Shown: one piece after another, positions 7,396-15,745 of the stretch
How positions within the stretch are numbered: position 1 is the first letter of the stretch
How the letters are laid out: each line of letters opens with the position of its first letter
Source: Luteolibacter luteus
GTDB taxonomy: Bacteria > Verrucomicrobiota > Verrucomicrobiia > Verrucomicrobiales > Akkermansiaceae
NCBI RefSeq assembly: GCF_012913485.1
Contig: NZ_CP051774.1
Span: 930,001-994,000, forward strand
Length of the DNA: 64,000 bases
Direction: 5' to 3'
Translations under genes and position numbers: made by a program
Notes under the pieces: generated by a model
The model's database searches: none
Seen by the model: the letters and a program-made list of their open reading frames with translations, nothing else
What the model was told of the DNA's origin: nothing

Positions 7396-9222
7396 ATGAA
7401 TCCGCAACTGTTGCTCGTATTAGGACTGCTAGGCCTCTGTGTGGCGCTATTCATCGCCAACAGGCCGCGGATGGATGTGGTGGCGCTCCTGCCGATCCTG
7501 ATCCTGCCCGTTTGCGGGATCATCTCCTTGCCCGAAGCCTTGGCCGGCTTCAGCGATCCGAATGTTGTGTTGATCGGGCTGCTCTTCATCGTGGGCGATG
7601 GACTCGTCCGGACCGGCATTGCCAATAAACTCGGTGAGTTCTTGCTTCACCAGTCTGCGGGAAGTGAAGCCAAGCTGGTGGTATTGCTCATGCTCGCTGT
7701 CTCCGGCCTGGGATCGATAATGAGTTCAACGGGAGTCGTCGCCATCTTCATTCCTGTGGCTCTCTTCGTTGCGGAAGCCCGGAAGGTCGCACCCGGTCGC
7801 CTGATGATGCCGCTCAGCTTCGCCGGGCTCATCAGCGGCATGCTCACGCTGGTGGGCACGGCTCCAAATCTCGTGGCGGATAGCGCTCTTCAGCACGCCG
7901 GCTTCCAAGGGTTCCGATTCTTCAGCTTCACGCCCTTCGGGATCGCAATCCTTACTTGTGGTGTCCTCTACATGCTGGTCGCGCGGCGTTGGCTGAATCG
8001 GGAGAACTCAGGATCACCGCCGCGAGCCCCGCGACGCCGCCTCATTGATTTCGTCCGCGACTACAATCTCGCCGCCCATGAGCACCGCATCCGAGTATTG
8101 AGAGACTCTCCCTTGATCGGCCAAACCTTGAAGGAGATCGATGTCCGGGGTCGCGGCAATGCCAACGTCGTCGCCATCGAACGGATCACGGGCAATCGCC
8201 GTGAACTGATCGAGCCACGCGCAGACTCCCGGATCTTCGCGGGGGATGTCCTGCTCATCGATTACTTCGACGACGCCGACCCCACCGAGGCCCTCGGCGC
8301 CTTCAAGCTCGAAGCCCTGCCCCTGCGCGGCAATTACTTCACCGACCAATCCGGCGAGCTTGGCATGGCGGAAGTCCTCGTCCCGCCCGACTCGGAACTG
8401 GTGGGCAAGAGCGTGATCACCTGCGAGTTCCGCAGCAAATACCGCCTCAATGTCATCGGTCTCCGCCGCGACCGCAAAGCGATCACCAGCGGCCATCTCG
8501 ATGAAAAGCTCCGCGCCGGCGATACTCTTCTGGTCATCGGCAACTGGCGGAACATCCGCGAGCTCCAGAAACGAAAGCAGGACTTCCTGGTGCTCACCCT
8601 TCCCGCGGAGTTCGATCAGATTGCCCCGGAGAGCCGTCGCGCGCCCTATGCCATCGCCTGCCTGGCAGTCATGATGCTGCTGATGATCACCGGCTGGGTG
8701 CCAAATGCGATCGCCGCCCTGATCGCCTGCCTTCTCATGGGAATCACCCGCTGTCTGAATCTGGACAGGGCCTATCGCGCGATTCCTTGGCCCAGCCTGA
8801 TCCTCATCGTCGGCATGATGCCTTTCTCCACCGCGTTGCAGAAAACCGGAGGTGTCGACCTCGCTGTAAATGGATTGCTCCATCTCTTTGGAGACGCCGA
8901 GCCGCGCTTGCTGTTGGCCGCTCTCTTTATCCTCACCGCAGTGACCGGGCTCTTCATCTCGAATACCGCAACGGCCGTGCTCATGGCGCCCATCGCGCTG
9001 AACTCCGCGGCAGCTATCGGCGCCTCCCCCTACCCTTTCGTCATGACCGTGGCGCTCGCTGCCTCAGCCGCCTTCATGACTCCGGTGTCCTCTCCGGTGA
9101 ATACGCTGGTCATGGTCCCCGGTGGCTATCGCTTCGGCGACTTCATACGCATCGGCGTGCCGTTCACCATCGTCGTGCTCCTCATCACTGTCCTGCTGGT
9201 CCCTTGGCTACTGCCTTCTTAA
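7396..9222 (+). CDS. SLC13-type anion permease with two TrkA-C domains
   Basis: The 608-residue integral membrane protein has hydrophobic segments at about 1-200 and 410-605, separated by a soluble region at about 205-395. That region holds two TrkA-C/RCK-C-like domains (IRVLRDSPLIGQTLKEIDVRGRG and MAEVLVPPDSELVGKSV). This is the layout of bacterial SLC13/DASS-like permeases for sulfate or dicarboxylates. Typical half motifs SSTGVVAIFIPV and ISNTATAVLMAPIA are present. The substrate is unknown. Located in the inner membrane. The preceding LacI gene suggests carbon-source control; the gene ends 5 bases before the convergent epimerase gene. Confidence 0.85.
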   Translation: MNPQLLLVLGLLGLCVALFIANRPRMDVVALLPILILPVCGIISLPEALAGFSDPNVVLIGLLFIVGDGLVRTGIANKLGEFLLHQSAGSEAKLVVLLMLAVSGLGSIMSSTGVVAIFIPVALFVAEARKVAPGRLMMPLSFAGLISGMLTLVGTAPNLVADSALQHAGFQGFRFFSFTPFGIAILTCGVLYMLVARRWLNRENSGSPPRAPRRRLIDFVRDYNLAAHEHRIRVLRDSPLIGQTLKEIDVRGRGNANVVAIERITGNRRELIEPRADSRIFAGDVLLIDYFDDADPTEALGAFKLEALPLRGNYFTDQSGELGMAEVLVPPDSELVGKSVITCEFRSKYRLNVIGLRRDRKAITSGHLDEKLRAGDTLLVIGNWRNIRELQKRKQDFLVLTLPAEFDQIAPESRRAPYAIACLAVMMLLMITGWVPNAIAALIACLLMGITRCLNLDRAYRAIPWPSLILIVGMMPFSTALQKTGGVDLAVNGLLHLFGDAEPRLLLAALFILTAVTGLFISNTATAVLMAPIALNSAAAIGASPYPFVMTVALAASAAFMTPVSSPVNTLVMVPGGYRFGDFIRIGVPFTIVVLLITVLLVPWLLPS

Positions 9223-9226
9223 CTCT

Positions 9227-10390
9227 TCATTCCGGCGCCAATTGATGGCAACGCCACAAGGCCCGAGGATGATGGAAGAAGGATTTCCATAGCGATCCCT
9301 TCAGGCTGCTCGTCGGGATCCCATCCCTCCTCAGATAGCCGAACCACTCCCCATCCTCGGGGTCGCCAAAGCGGGCAAAGGACCATTCCCGCAGCTTTTC
9401 ATGCATCGCGAGATAGCGTGGCTCTCCCGTCATCCGGTGCGCCATCAAAGTCGCGATCAGCCCTTCATCATGAGGCCACCAGAACTTCATATCCTGCCAG
9501 TATTCCTGCACCGGCTTTCCGTAGAGATCGCGAAAATAGAACAGGCCGCCGAACTCCTGGTCCCAACCACGTGCCCACATCCAGTCCAGCATCTCGCAAC
9601 CTAGCCCCACCAATGCCGCATCGTTCCGGTACGCGGCCTCGTCGAGAATAAACCATGCAGCCTCGATCGCGTGACCCGGATTCAGCAAACGGCCATCGAA
9701 ATGATCCACGATGCTTCCATCCGGTGCGACGGACTCCATCACCACTTTCAACTCCGGCTTCACGAACAGCCTCCGGATTTCATCCAAGCACCGGTCGATC
9801 CAGCCAGTCAGGATCGCGTCCTCCCCCAGGTGCTTCCGGAGTTCCTGTGCTGTCACCAATGCAATCATCCTCGGTCCCAAACCTTCCATCGGACGTGCTC
9901 CCGTGAACTTCGGAGGGATTCTCCCCGGCGTGAAGTTCCAATCGGTGAACCGCTCGAACCAATGCCGAGCCTTGCCGGCAGATTCGCAGCTTCCTGTAGC
10001 CCGCGCATGAGCCGCATGGGCGATCGCTGCGAAGCTCTCGCTGAAAGCATAGCGCCTCTTGCGGATCGGCGTTCCATCCCGCGCCACATGGAAATACATC
10101 CGCCCATCCGAGGCATCGACGCACTTCCCTTCCAGAAATCGCAAGCCTCCTTCTGCCCATTCCAGCCACTCTGGCTTTCGATCATTCTCGAGGTAAAGCG
10201 TCAGGAGCATCCAGCTCATCCGGCCCTGAGCCCATACTGATTTATCGCTGTCCACCAGCGATCCATTCCGATCGAAGCAATGCAGGAAGCCTCCATGCTC
10301 TTCATCCACCGCCCGCGGAAACCAGAAAGGGAGGCAATCACGGAAGAGCTGGTCATGATAGAAACTCGCGAGATCCATGGCTTCGGTCAC
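9227..10390 (-). CDS. AGE family epimerase (probable N-acetylglucosamine 2-epimerase)
   Basis: The 387-residue protein matches the N-acylglucosamine 2-epimerase family, an (alpha/alpha)6 barrel. Visible motifs include FWFPRAVDEEHGGFLHCFDRNG, the RMSWML segment, HFDGRLLNPGHAIEAAWF with a family histidine, and KFWWPHDEGLIA. As last gene of the nan operon it should convert N-acetylmannosamine, released by NanA, to N-acetylglucosamine, as in Bacteroides-type sialate catabolism. No NanK/NanE pair is present here. The GTG start overlaps the nanA stop (GTGA); an ATG four codons later is possible. Cellobiose 2-epimerase activity is a less likely alternative. Confidence 0.85.
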   Translation of the reverse strand: MTEAMDLASFYHDQLFRDCLPFWFPRAVDEEHGGFLHCFDRNGSLVDSDKSVWAQGRMSWMLLTLYLENDRKPEWLEWAEGGLRFLEGKCVDASDGRMYFHVARDGTPIRKRRYAFSESFAAIAHAAHARATGSCESAGKARHWFERFTDWNFTPGRIPPKFTGARPMEGLGPRMIALVTAQELRKHLGEDAILTGWIDRCLDEIRRLFVKPELKVVMESVAPDGSIVDHFDGRLLNPGHAIEAAWFILDEAAYRNDAALVGLGCEMLDWMWARGWDQEFGGLFYFRDLYGKPVQEYWQDMKFWWPHDEGLIATLMAHRMTGEPRYLAMHEKLREWSFARFGDPEDGEWFGYLRRDGIPTSSLKGSLWKSFFHHPRALWRCHQLAPE

Positions 10391-11313
10391 CCCGCCTTAG
10401 CGCCCCACTCTTGGAAGCCCAGTTCGTCCAAACGACGGATTAAGGCATCCACCTGCCTTGCATCCGGGTTTCCAAAGGGCAGACGGACCGGTCCCACCGG
10501 CACGCCAAGACGTAACATCAGCGCCTTCGCAGCCCCGAGGAAACCTATGGAGGCCATCGCGTCGATCATCGCGATGGAGATATCCTGAAGCCTGCGGGCT
10601 TCCTCCAAGTTTCCTCCTTCAAAGGCAGCGATCAGGGCATGATAAAGCCCGGGAGCCCAGTTGTAGGTCGAGCCTACCCCGCCGCGCGCGCCTGTCGCTA
10701 GCGCCGCGAGCAGCATCTCATCCACGCCCCAGGGAATATCGAAGCGATCCCCTGCTACATCCAGCGTTCGTCGATATGAAACCAGATCCGGATTCGTGAA
10801 TTTGATCCCTGCCAGCGTCGGAATGCGGGCGGGCGCATCGAGCAGGAACCTTTCCATCGGAAAAGACACTCCGGTGAGTGCCGGGATGTCGTAGTAGAAG
10901 AAGGGCGTGCCGGGCGCTTCTGCCGCAATGGCCGCACAGCAATCGATCAAGGCCGCCAAGCTTGCGGGCTTGTAGTAGGACGGCGACAGCGCGCTGATAG
11001 CAGCAAAGCCATGCGTTCCCGCCGCCCGTGCCAGGACCTTGGCGTCCTCCAGGCAATTGCCACCCACGTGCGCGATCACCCGCAGGCCGGACGCCTTCGC
11101 GGCGGGCACCCATGCCTGGTAGAGCGACAGCTTCTCGGCACAGCTCAGGGAATGAGACTCCCCCGTCGAACCCGTGATGAATACCGTGCGGATTCCATTT
11201 GCAGCGAGGAACGCAGCCTGCAACGGCACCACCTCGGGCGCGAGCGATCCATCTTCGTGAAAGGGCGAATGGGTCGCAGCGACCAATTCCTGGAGGGCGG
11301 GTCTCAAGGTCAT
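10387..11313 (-). CDS. nanA: N-acetylneuraminate lyase
   Basis: The 308-residue TIM-barrel class I aldolase belongs to the DapA/NanA superfamily. Features favouring NanA over DapA are GSTGE (DapA usually has GTTGE), FYYDIPALTGV, and the Schiff-base lysine in LAGIKFTNPDL. It splits N-acetylneuraminate into N-acetylmannosamine and pyruvate in the cytoplasm. It starts 5 bases after the transporter stop and overlaps the epimerase start, consistent with translational coupling. Length is normal for the family. Confidence 0.92.
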   Translation of the reverse strand: MTLRPALQELVAATHSPFHEDGSLAPEVVPLQAAFLAANGIRTVFITGSTGESHSLSCAEKLSLYQAWVPAAKASGLRVIAHVGGNCLEDAKVLARAAGTHGFAAISALSPSYYKPASLAALIDCCAAIAAEAPGTPFFYYDIPALTGVSFPMERFLLDAPARIPTLAGIKFTNPDLVSYRRTLDVAGDRFDIPWGVDEMLLAALATGARGGVGSTYNWAPGLYHALIAAFEGGNLEEARRLQDISIAMIDAMASIGFLGAAKALMLRLGVPVGPVRLPFGNPDARQVDALIRRLDELGFQEWGAKAG

Positions 11314-11317
11314 GACA

Positions 11318-12580
11318 TTAAGGGGAAATAGGCATCGACCCCGCCTCGGTGTCGCGCGGCCGGATCATAAGAACGAGCACCACCGAGATCACGGCGGCGC
11401 TGGCGAAGATGCTAAAGCTGGTGAAGAGCGGCACACCGTGGTCCCGCATCACGCCGAATCCATAATCCGCGAAGCCCCCGCAACTGATGCTCACAAAGTT
11501 CATGAGCCCGTAGCCGGTGGCGCGCAGTTCAGGCCGAGCGACCTGACAGAGGATCGGCATGTTGTTGCAATCGAAGAATCCCCAGCCGATCCCGAAGAGC
11601 ATGAGGAAGCCGATTGCCACCGCGAGTTGGCCGCTCTGCGGCGCATAGCCGACCCCGAACATCGCGGGAACGATCAAGCTCATGCCGATGGCACTGACGT
11701 AGATCCTTCCGCGGGGACTCCTCCGCATCCACCGGTCCGCCAGGAAACCGCCAAGGATCGCTCCCACGATCGCGGCCAATTGCCAGTAGAGAGCCGCTGA
11801 AACACCCGCTTTCCCTTGGCCAATGTTGAACTCCGTTTTCAAGATCGCGGGCATCCAGTCCCGCACCACCCATCCTGCCAGCGCGGGCAGCGTGAAATAG
11901 GCGACCAGCAACAGGAACGAGGGATTCGCCAAGAGTTCCCGCAAGGCCCTTCCAGGCGATAGCCTCCCGTCCATCATCTTCAGCCCCACCTGCGGCGACT
12001 CCTTGAGCAGGAAGAACAGAGGAACCGCATACGCCAATCCAACCAGACCGCAGACATCAAAGGCCCAGCGCCAGCCATGATCCGGCGACTCCGCCGCGTA
12101 ACCACTGAAGCCGCCAAGGATCACGCCGCAGTAGATCCCCATCTGATGCAAGCCCACCGCCTTCGAACGCGTCTCGCCGCGATGATGATCCGCAATCAGC
12201 GCAAGTGCCGCAGGAATGTAGAAGGCCTCGCTGATCCCCATGATCGCCCGTGTCGCCAGCAACTGTTCATAGGTGGTCACATGTCCTGTGAGCCAAGTGA
12301 TCAACGACCATGCGAAGAGACTGCCTGCGATCACATGGCGCCGACTAAAACGGTCCGCCAGATAGCCACCGATCGGACTCAGGACCGCATAGGTCCACTT
12401 GAACCACGCGAGGATCTTTCCCCAATTCGCCTCCAGACCGATGCCGGGGATCTCCGCCATGACGGAGCTCTTCATCGTGGCCAGCATCTGGCGGTCCAAG
12501 TAATTCAACAGTGCCACCGGCACCAGCAGGGCCACGATCAACCATGCGGTGCGGCTTGCAGATGATTCGACCGGATTCAT
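11318..12580 (-). CDS. MFS transporter, probable sialic acid importer
   Basis: The 420-residue protein shows about 12 hydrophobic segments and major-facilitator motifs such as GGYLADRFSRRHVIAG between helices 2 and 3 and GGFLADRWMRRSPRG in the second half. It is similar in type to anion:cation symporters for hexuronates and sialate. Its place between nanM and nanA, overlapping nanM by 4 bases (ATGA), indicates uptake of N-acetylneuraminate across the inner membrane. The exact substrate is inferred from context. Confidence 0.85.
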   Translation of the reverse strand: MNPVESSASRTAWLIVALLVPVALLNYLDRQMLATMKSSVMAEIPGIGLEANWGKILAWFKWTYAVLSPIGGYLADRFSRRHVIAGSLFAWSLITWLTGHVTTYEQLLATRAIMGISEAFYIPAALALIADHHRGETRSKAVGLHQMGIYCGVILGGFSGYAAESPDHGWRWAFDVCGLVGLAYAVPLFFLLKESPQVGLKMMDGRLSPGRALRELLANPSFLLLVAYFTLPALAGWVVRDWMPAILKTEFNIGQGKAGVSAALYWQLAAIVGAILGGFLADRWMRRSPRGRIYVSAIGMSLIVPAMFGVGYAPQSGQLAVAIGFLMLFGIGWGFFDCNNMPILCQVARPELRATGYGLMNFVSISCGGFADYGFGVMRDHGVPLFTSFSIFASAAVISVVLVLMIRPRDTEAGSMPISP

Positions 12581-13644
12581 CGCCCGACCTCAGGATTGAA
12601 AAGGAACACCTCCGGAGTGCGCACGCCCGGCTTCACCTCACCGTTGAAGAAAATGTAGCCCCCCTTCCAAGGGGCGGTCGGCAGTGTCACCGTCGGAGGA
12701 ACCTGCAAGGCCCCGGACTGGCTCCATTGGGCCTCCGCCACGTCATAACGGAGAATCCCGGACGTGAAGCCGCAGTGATCGGCAGGGCTGCCCAGATTGG
12801 CTTGCGTCCCGTCATCACCGGATACGACAAAGAAGGCCCCATCCTCCACAGGAGCAGGAGATGCCGCAGCCACGGCGGCCCGAGGCAAATCGCAAAGACG
12901 ACTCCAAGTGCCGTCGCGGTATTGCCACGCTTCCTTCAGATAGGTTCGCTTGGGTTTCCCCGCTTCGTCAGGTTCCAGTGAACAGCCTCCCGCGACAAAG
13001 AAGCGATCCCCGATCCCGCAAGCCGTTGCCAGGATGCGACCTTCGGCGGGAAGTGGCTTGAGCTCTTGCCATCCCTTGCCCAGCGCATCGAGATCGAGCA
13101 TCCAGTGAGTTCCCTCTGCCCGCGTGGCATCCGGAGATTCGATCCCACCGTAAAGATGAACCTCCCGGCCGACCAGTGCCCCCGCCATCTGCGCCCTAGA
13201 AGCGGGCAGAGCGGGATAATCTTCAAATGAAGGCTTCCCTTCGCGCAGCGTGAGCAAGCTCACCTCCTTGAAATTCCGAGAGGCGTCCCCTCCCCCAACC
13301 AAGAGCACTCCCTCCGGAACGGTCAGCGATACACCGTAGCCATTCGGCGTTGGAAGCCGGCCGATCTGCTCCCACTTTGCATCGGGTTGAGCAAGATCGA
13401 GCGCGAACAAGCGATCATGCCATACCTTCTTGCCACCATTCCACGGCATCACGCCATCCGGAAAATTGGCTCCGCCCCCTGCCATCAACCACGTGCCATG
13501 CACCCCGGCAAATGCACCGGCAAAGCCGATCGCATCCGGCACGGGAGGGAGGCGCGTAAGCTTCACGGCATCCGCATGGAGCGGTGTCACCGCAAACAGC
13601 GCGGTGACGATGGAGCCGACAAGAGGGTTTGGCACGGAATCCAT
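12577..13644 (-). CDS. nanM: Kelch-type N-acetylneuraminate epimerase (mutarotase)
   Basis: The 355-residue protein has an N-terminal hydrophobic signal segment ending near PLHA and then a six-bladed Kelch propeller with repeating GG blades (MAGGGANFPDGVMPWNGGKK, LLVGGGDASRN, LYGGIESPD, VAGGC). This pattern matches NanM, which speeds alpha/beta anomer interconversion of sialic acid in the periplasm. First gene of the nan operon. Its start lies 76 bases from the palindromic operator shared with the divergent regulator. Confidence 0.85.
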   Translation of the reverse strand: MDSVPNPLVGSIVTALFAVTPLHADAVKLTRLPPVPDAIGFAGAFAGVHGTWLMAGGGANFPDGVMPWNGGKKVWHDRLFALDLAQPDAKWEQIGRLPTPNGYGVSLTVPEGVLLVGGGDASRNFKEVSLLTLREGKPSFEDYPALPASRAQMAGALVGREVHLYGGIESPDATRAEGTHWMLDLDALGKGWQELKPLPAEGRILATACGIGDRFFVAGGCSLEPDEAGKPKRTYLKEAWQYRDGTWSRLCDLPRAAVAAASPAPVEDGAFFVVSGDDGTQANLGSPADHCGFTSGILRYDVAEAQWSQSGALQVPPTVTLPTAPWKGGYIFFNGEVKPGVRTPEVFLFNPEVGR

Positions 13645-13719
13645 TGGGACAGATCCTGCCAGCGAATGGCAAGCGGGATCATTGGAATGATTCGCATGCC
13701 CTCCTGACAGCCCGCCTCA

Positions 13720-13761
13720 CTGGTTTGATTGACAAACCAGTAAAGCATCTTCGCTGGTTTG
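13720..13761. promoter_or_regulatory. Operator in the nanM-regulator divergent promoter
   Basis: CTGGTTTG at 13720-13727 and CAAACCAG at 13733-13740 form an exact 8-bp inverted repeat around ATTGA. A third identical half-site, CTGGTTTG, lies at 13754-13761. The cluster sits between the divergent nanM and GntR-LacI regulator genes and is the obvious binding site for that regulator. Confidence 0.75.
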
Positions 13762-13817
13762 CTCGGCCCACCGGTCTATGGTCTTGCTCGCCGGTCCTGA
13801 TCTCGCACATTCGTTCC

Positions 13818-14906
13818 ATGCTTGGAGCACCGATGCCATCCCGAGGAAATCTCGTCCTAGACTGCGTCAGGGTGATCAAGCTCCGCGTCGAATCCGGGGA
13901 ATGGCAGCAATTGCTCCCCGGCGAGCGACGCCTTGCCACTGTCCTTCAGGTAGGCCGTGACACCATTCGCCTTGCCTTACAAGAACTCGAACGGGAAGGA
14001 CTGCTTGGCAGTGCCGAAGCCGGCAGCCGCCGGCGCATCCGAAGCGTCGCAACGAACCATGCGGCATCGCGCACCCTTCGCATCGGCCTGCTCGCGCATC
14101 GCCGTCTTGAACAACTTCCCCAGCCATTGCTGCTGGAGATCGACCGGATCCGGAGCACCCTCGCCGACAAGGGCGGATCGCTCGAACTCATCGCCCCGCC
14201 TTGGTATGAGCAAAAAAATCCCGCCAACCGCCTGGCCACATTGTTGGATGAAGAGCCTTGCAGCGCGTGGATCCTGCTACGTTCCAGCGCCGCGGTGCAG
14301 GAATGGTTCATGCAGCGGCGGATCCCCTGCCTGATCCGCGGCTATCCTCATCCGGGCATCAGCTTGCCACACCTTGATGTCGATTGGCGTGCCACCGCCC
14401 GCCATGCGGCCGGCCAGCTCTGGCGTCTGGGTCATCGTCGTGCCGCAATCCTCGTCCCCGCGGATCCGCTGAAAGGGGTGGAGGCGGCTGTGCAGGGAGT
14501 GAAGGATCTCGATGAGGATGGATTTGAGGCGACGACCCAAGTCGAGGACGGCAGTCCTTCCGGGGTGGCACGCGTGCTCTCGCGTGCTCTACAGGTGAAG
14601 AACCCTCCTACCGCAATCATCGCCACACGCGCCCGGCAAGCGGCGACAGCACTGACATGGCTCGCCAGCAAAGGCATCCAAGTCCCCGGGCATATCAGCC
14701 TGATCACTCTGGCCTCTGAACCTTTCCTCGATCATCTCGTCCCGGAGATCAGCGGCTATCGCACGGATCCCGATGCCGTGGCGAAGCTGGTAACGAGACG
14801 GCTGGAGCGCATCGTCGGCGGAGACCCGAGCCCCGGCGGCTCGCCTTGGATCTCTCCGGAGGTGGTAAAGGGGGCATCCCTCGCCAGACTCAAGCCGAAG
14901 CCGTAG
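13818..14906 (+). CDS. GntR-LacI hybrid transcriptional regulator of the sialic acid locus
   Basis: About 362 residues from the ATG at 13818; an ATG at 13833 is equally possible. An earlier in-frame ATG at 13629 would place the operator inside the gene and its product there looks non-coding. The first 75 residues form a GntR winged helix (LPGERRLATVLQVGRDTIRLALQELEREGLL). The rest is a LacI-type sugar-binding domain (LRIGLLAHR, WRLGHRRAAILVP, GHISLITLASEPFLD, ISGYRTDPDAVAKLVTRRL). AraR of Bacillus has the same architecture. Divergent from nanM, it probably represses the nan operon and responds to a sialate-derived sugar. Confidence 0.85.
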   Translation: MLGAPMPSRGNLVLDCVRVIKLRVESGEWQQLLPGERRLATVLQVGRDTIRLALQELEREGLLGSAEAGSRRRIRSVATNHAASRTLRIGLLAHRRLEQLPQPLLLEIDRIRSTLADKGGSLELIAPPWYEQKNPANRLATLLDEEPCSAWILLRSSAAVQEWFMQRRIPCLIRGYPHPGISLPHLDVDWRATARHAAGQLWRLGHRRAAILVPADPLKGVEAAVQGVKDLDEDGFEATTQVEDGSPSGVARVLSRALQVKNPPTAIIATRARQAATALTWLASKGIQVPGHISLITLASEPFLDHLVPEISGYRTDPDAVAKLVTRRLERIVGGDPSPGGSPWISPEVVKGASLARLKPKP

Positions 14907-14907
14907 C

Positions 14908-15558
14908 TCAGGCTTTCCGCAACTGGGAATCGAATCCCCCTGCCACCAAGACGCGATAAGCTTCCATCTCCGCCTCCCCTACCTCCTGTGGCGAGGCAAA
15001 GCCCAGCGCCGGATAGTCGAGTATCCGCTGGAAGTCCCCCGTCATTGCTGCCAGCACCAGCGAAGGAGGCAGATCTTCCGTGCAATAGTCTTCAAACTCC
15101 ATCGCGGCAGAGCTCGTGCAACACTTCAAGTCCGGCCATTGCACCTCCAGCGCGGCAAAGGTCCGGCGCTCCATGTAGGGCTTCTGCACGACGATCGCCG
15201 TGGCATGCGGGATTCCTTGCGAAAGCAAGAGCTCCCGGGAAAAGCGGATGTTTTCCCCTGTGTTCGTCGCGAACTCCTCCCGGAGGATACACTCCTCAGT
15301 TACTCCCGCGCTGAGCGCCACCTTTGCCATCGCAGCAGCTTCCGTTTCCGCCCAGCCTCCGGTCATCCGGCCTCTCGCGCCCGAGAAGAGAATCCGCGGG
15401 GCATAGCCAGCCTTCCACAGATCCGCAGCGTGTCCTGCCACGCGCAGATCACTACTGCCAAAAACCAGGATGATATCCGCAGGCTCCAACTTGTGCCCCA
15501 GGCGATGATAGCTCCACAGGCATTTGGCGGCGGCGAGGACTTCAGGCGACAGATTCAT
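14908..15558 (-). CDS. YdcF family (DUF218) protein
   Basis: From the ATG at 15558 the product has about 216 residues; upstream codons in this frame look non-coding. DUF218/YdcF features are ADIILVFGSSDLRVAGHAADLW at the start, then RILFSGARGRMTGGWAETEAAAM, then EEFATNTGENIRFSRELLL and AIVVQKPYMERR. The family binds a nucleotide-like ligand in a Rossmann-type fold; cellular roles are poorly defined. There is no membrane helix, unlike ElyC/SanA relatives. The gene ends 1 base after the convergent regulator gene and diverges from the sialidase, so co-regulation with the sialate genes is likely. Confidence 0.8.
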   Translation of the reverse strand: MNLSPEVLAAAKCLWSYHRLGHKLEPADIILVFGSSDLRVAGHAADLWKAGYAPRILFSGARGRMTGGWAETEAAAMAKVALSAGVTEECILREEFATNTGENIRFSRELLLSQGIPHATAIVVQKPYMERRTFAALEVQWPDLKCCTSSAAMEFEDYCTEDLPPSLVLAAMTGDFQRILDYPALGFASPQEVGEAEMEAYRVLVAGGFDSQLRKA

Positions 15559-15638
15559 GAAACAATCAAACGGACGGAACGACTCCTCTTTGTCCTTCCA
15601 CTTCGAGGAATGCAAGGTCACACGAGTGACGAAACCGG

Positions 15639-15656
15639 TCTGGCAAACCGACCAGA
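15639..15656. promoter_or_regulatory. Possible second operator between YdcF and sialidase genes
   Basis: TCTGG-N8-CCAGA, with an internal CAAACCGACCAG, resembles one arm of the nan operator (CAAACCAG). It lies in the divergent promoter region, 80 bases from the YdcF start and 90 bases from the sialidase start. The match is partial, so the call is tentative. Confidence 0.3.
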
Positions 15657-15745
15657 TAAAGCCTGACAGACTCACCCTGCCACTCACGAATAAATAAAGA
15701 GGGCACCGTTTCGAGGGTCCCATTTTACCAGCTCACCGCTCCGGA

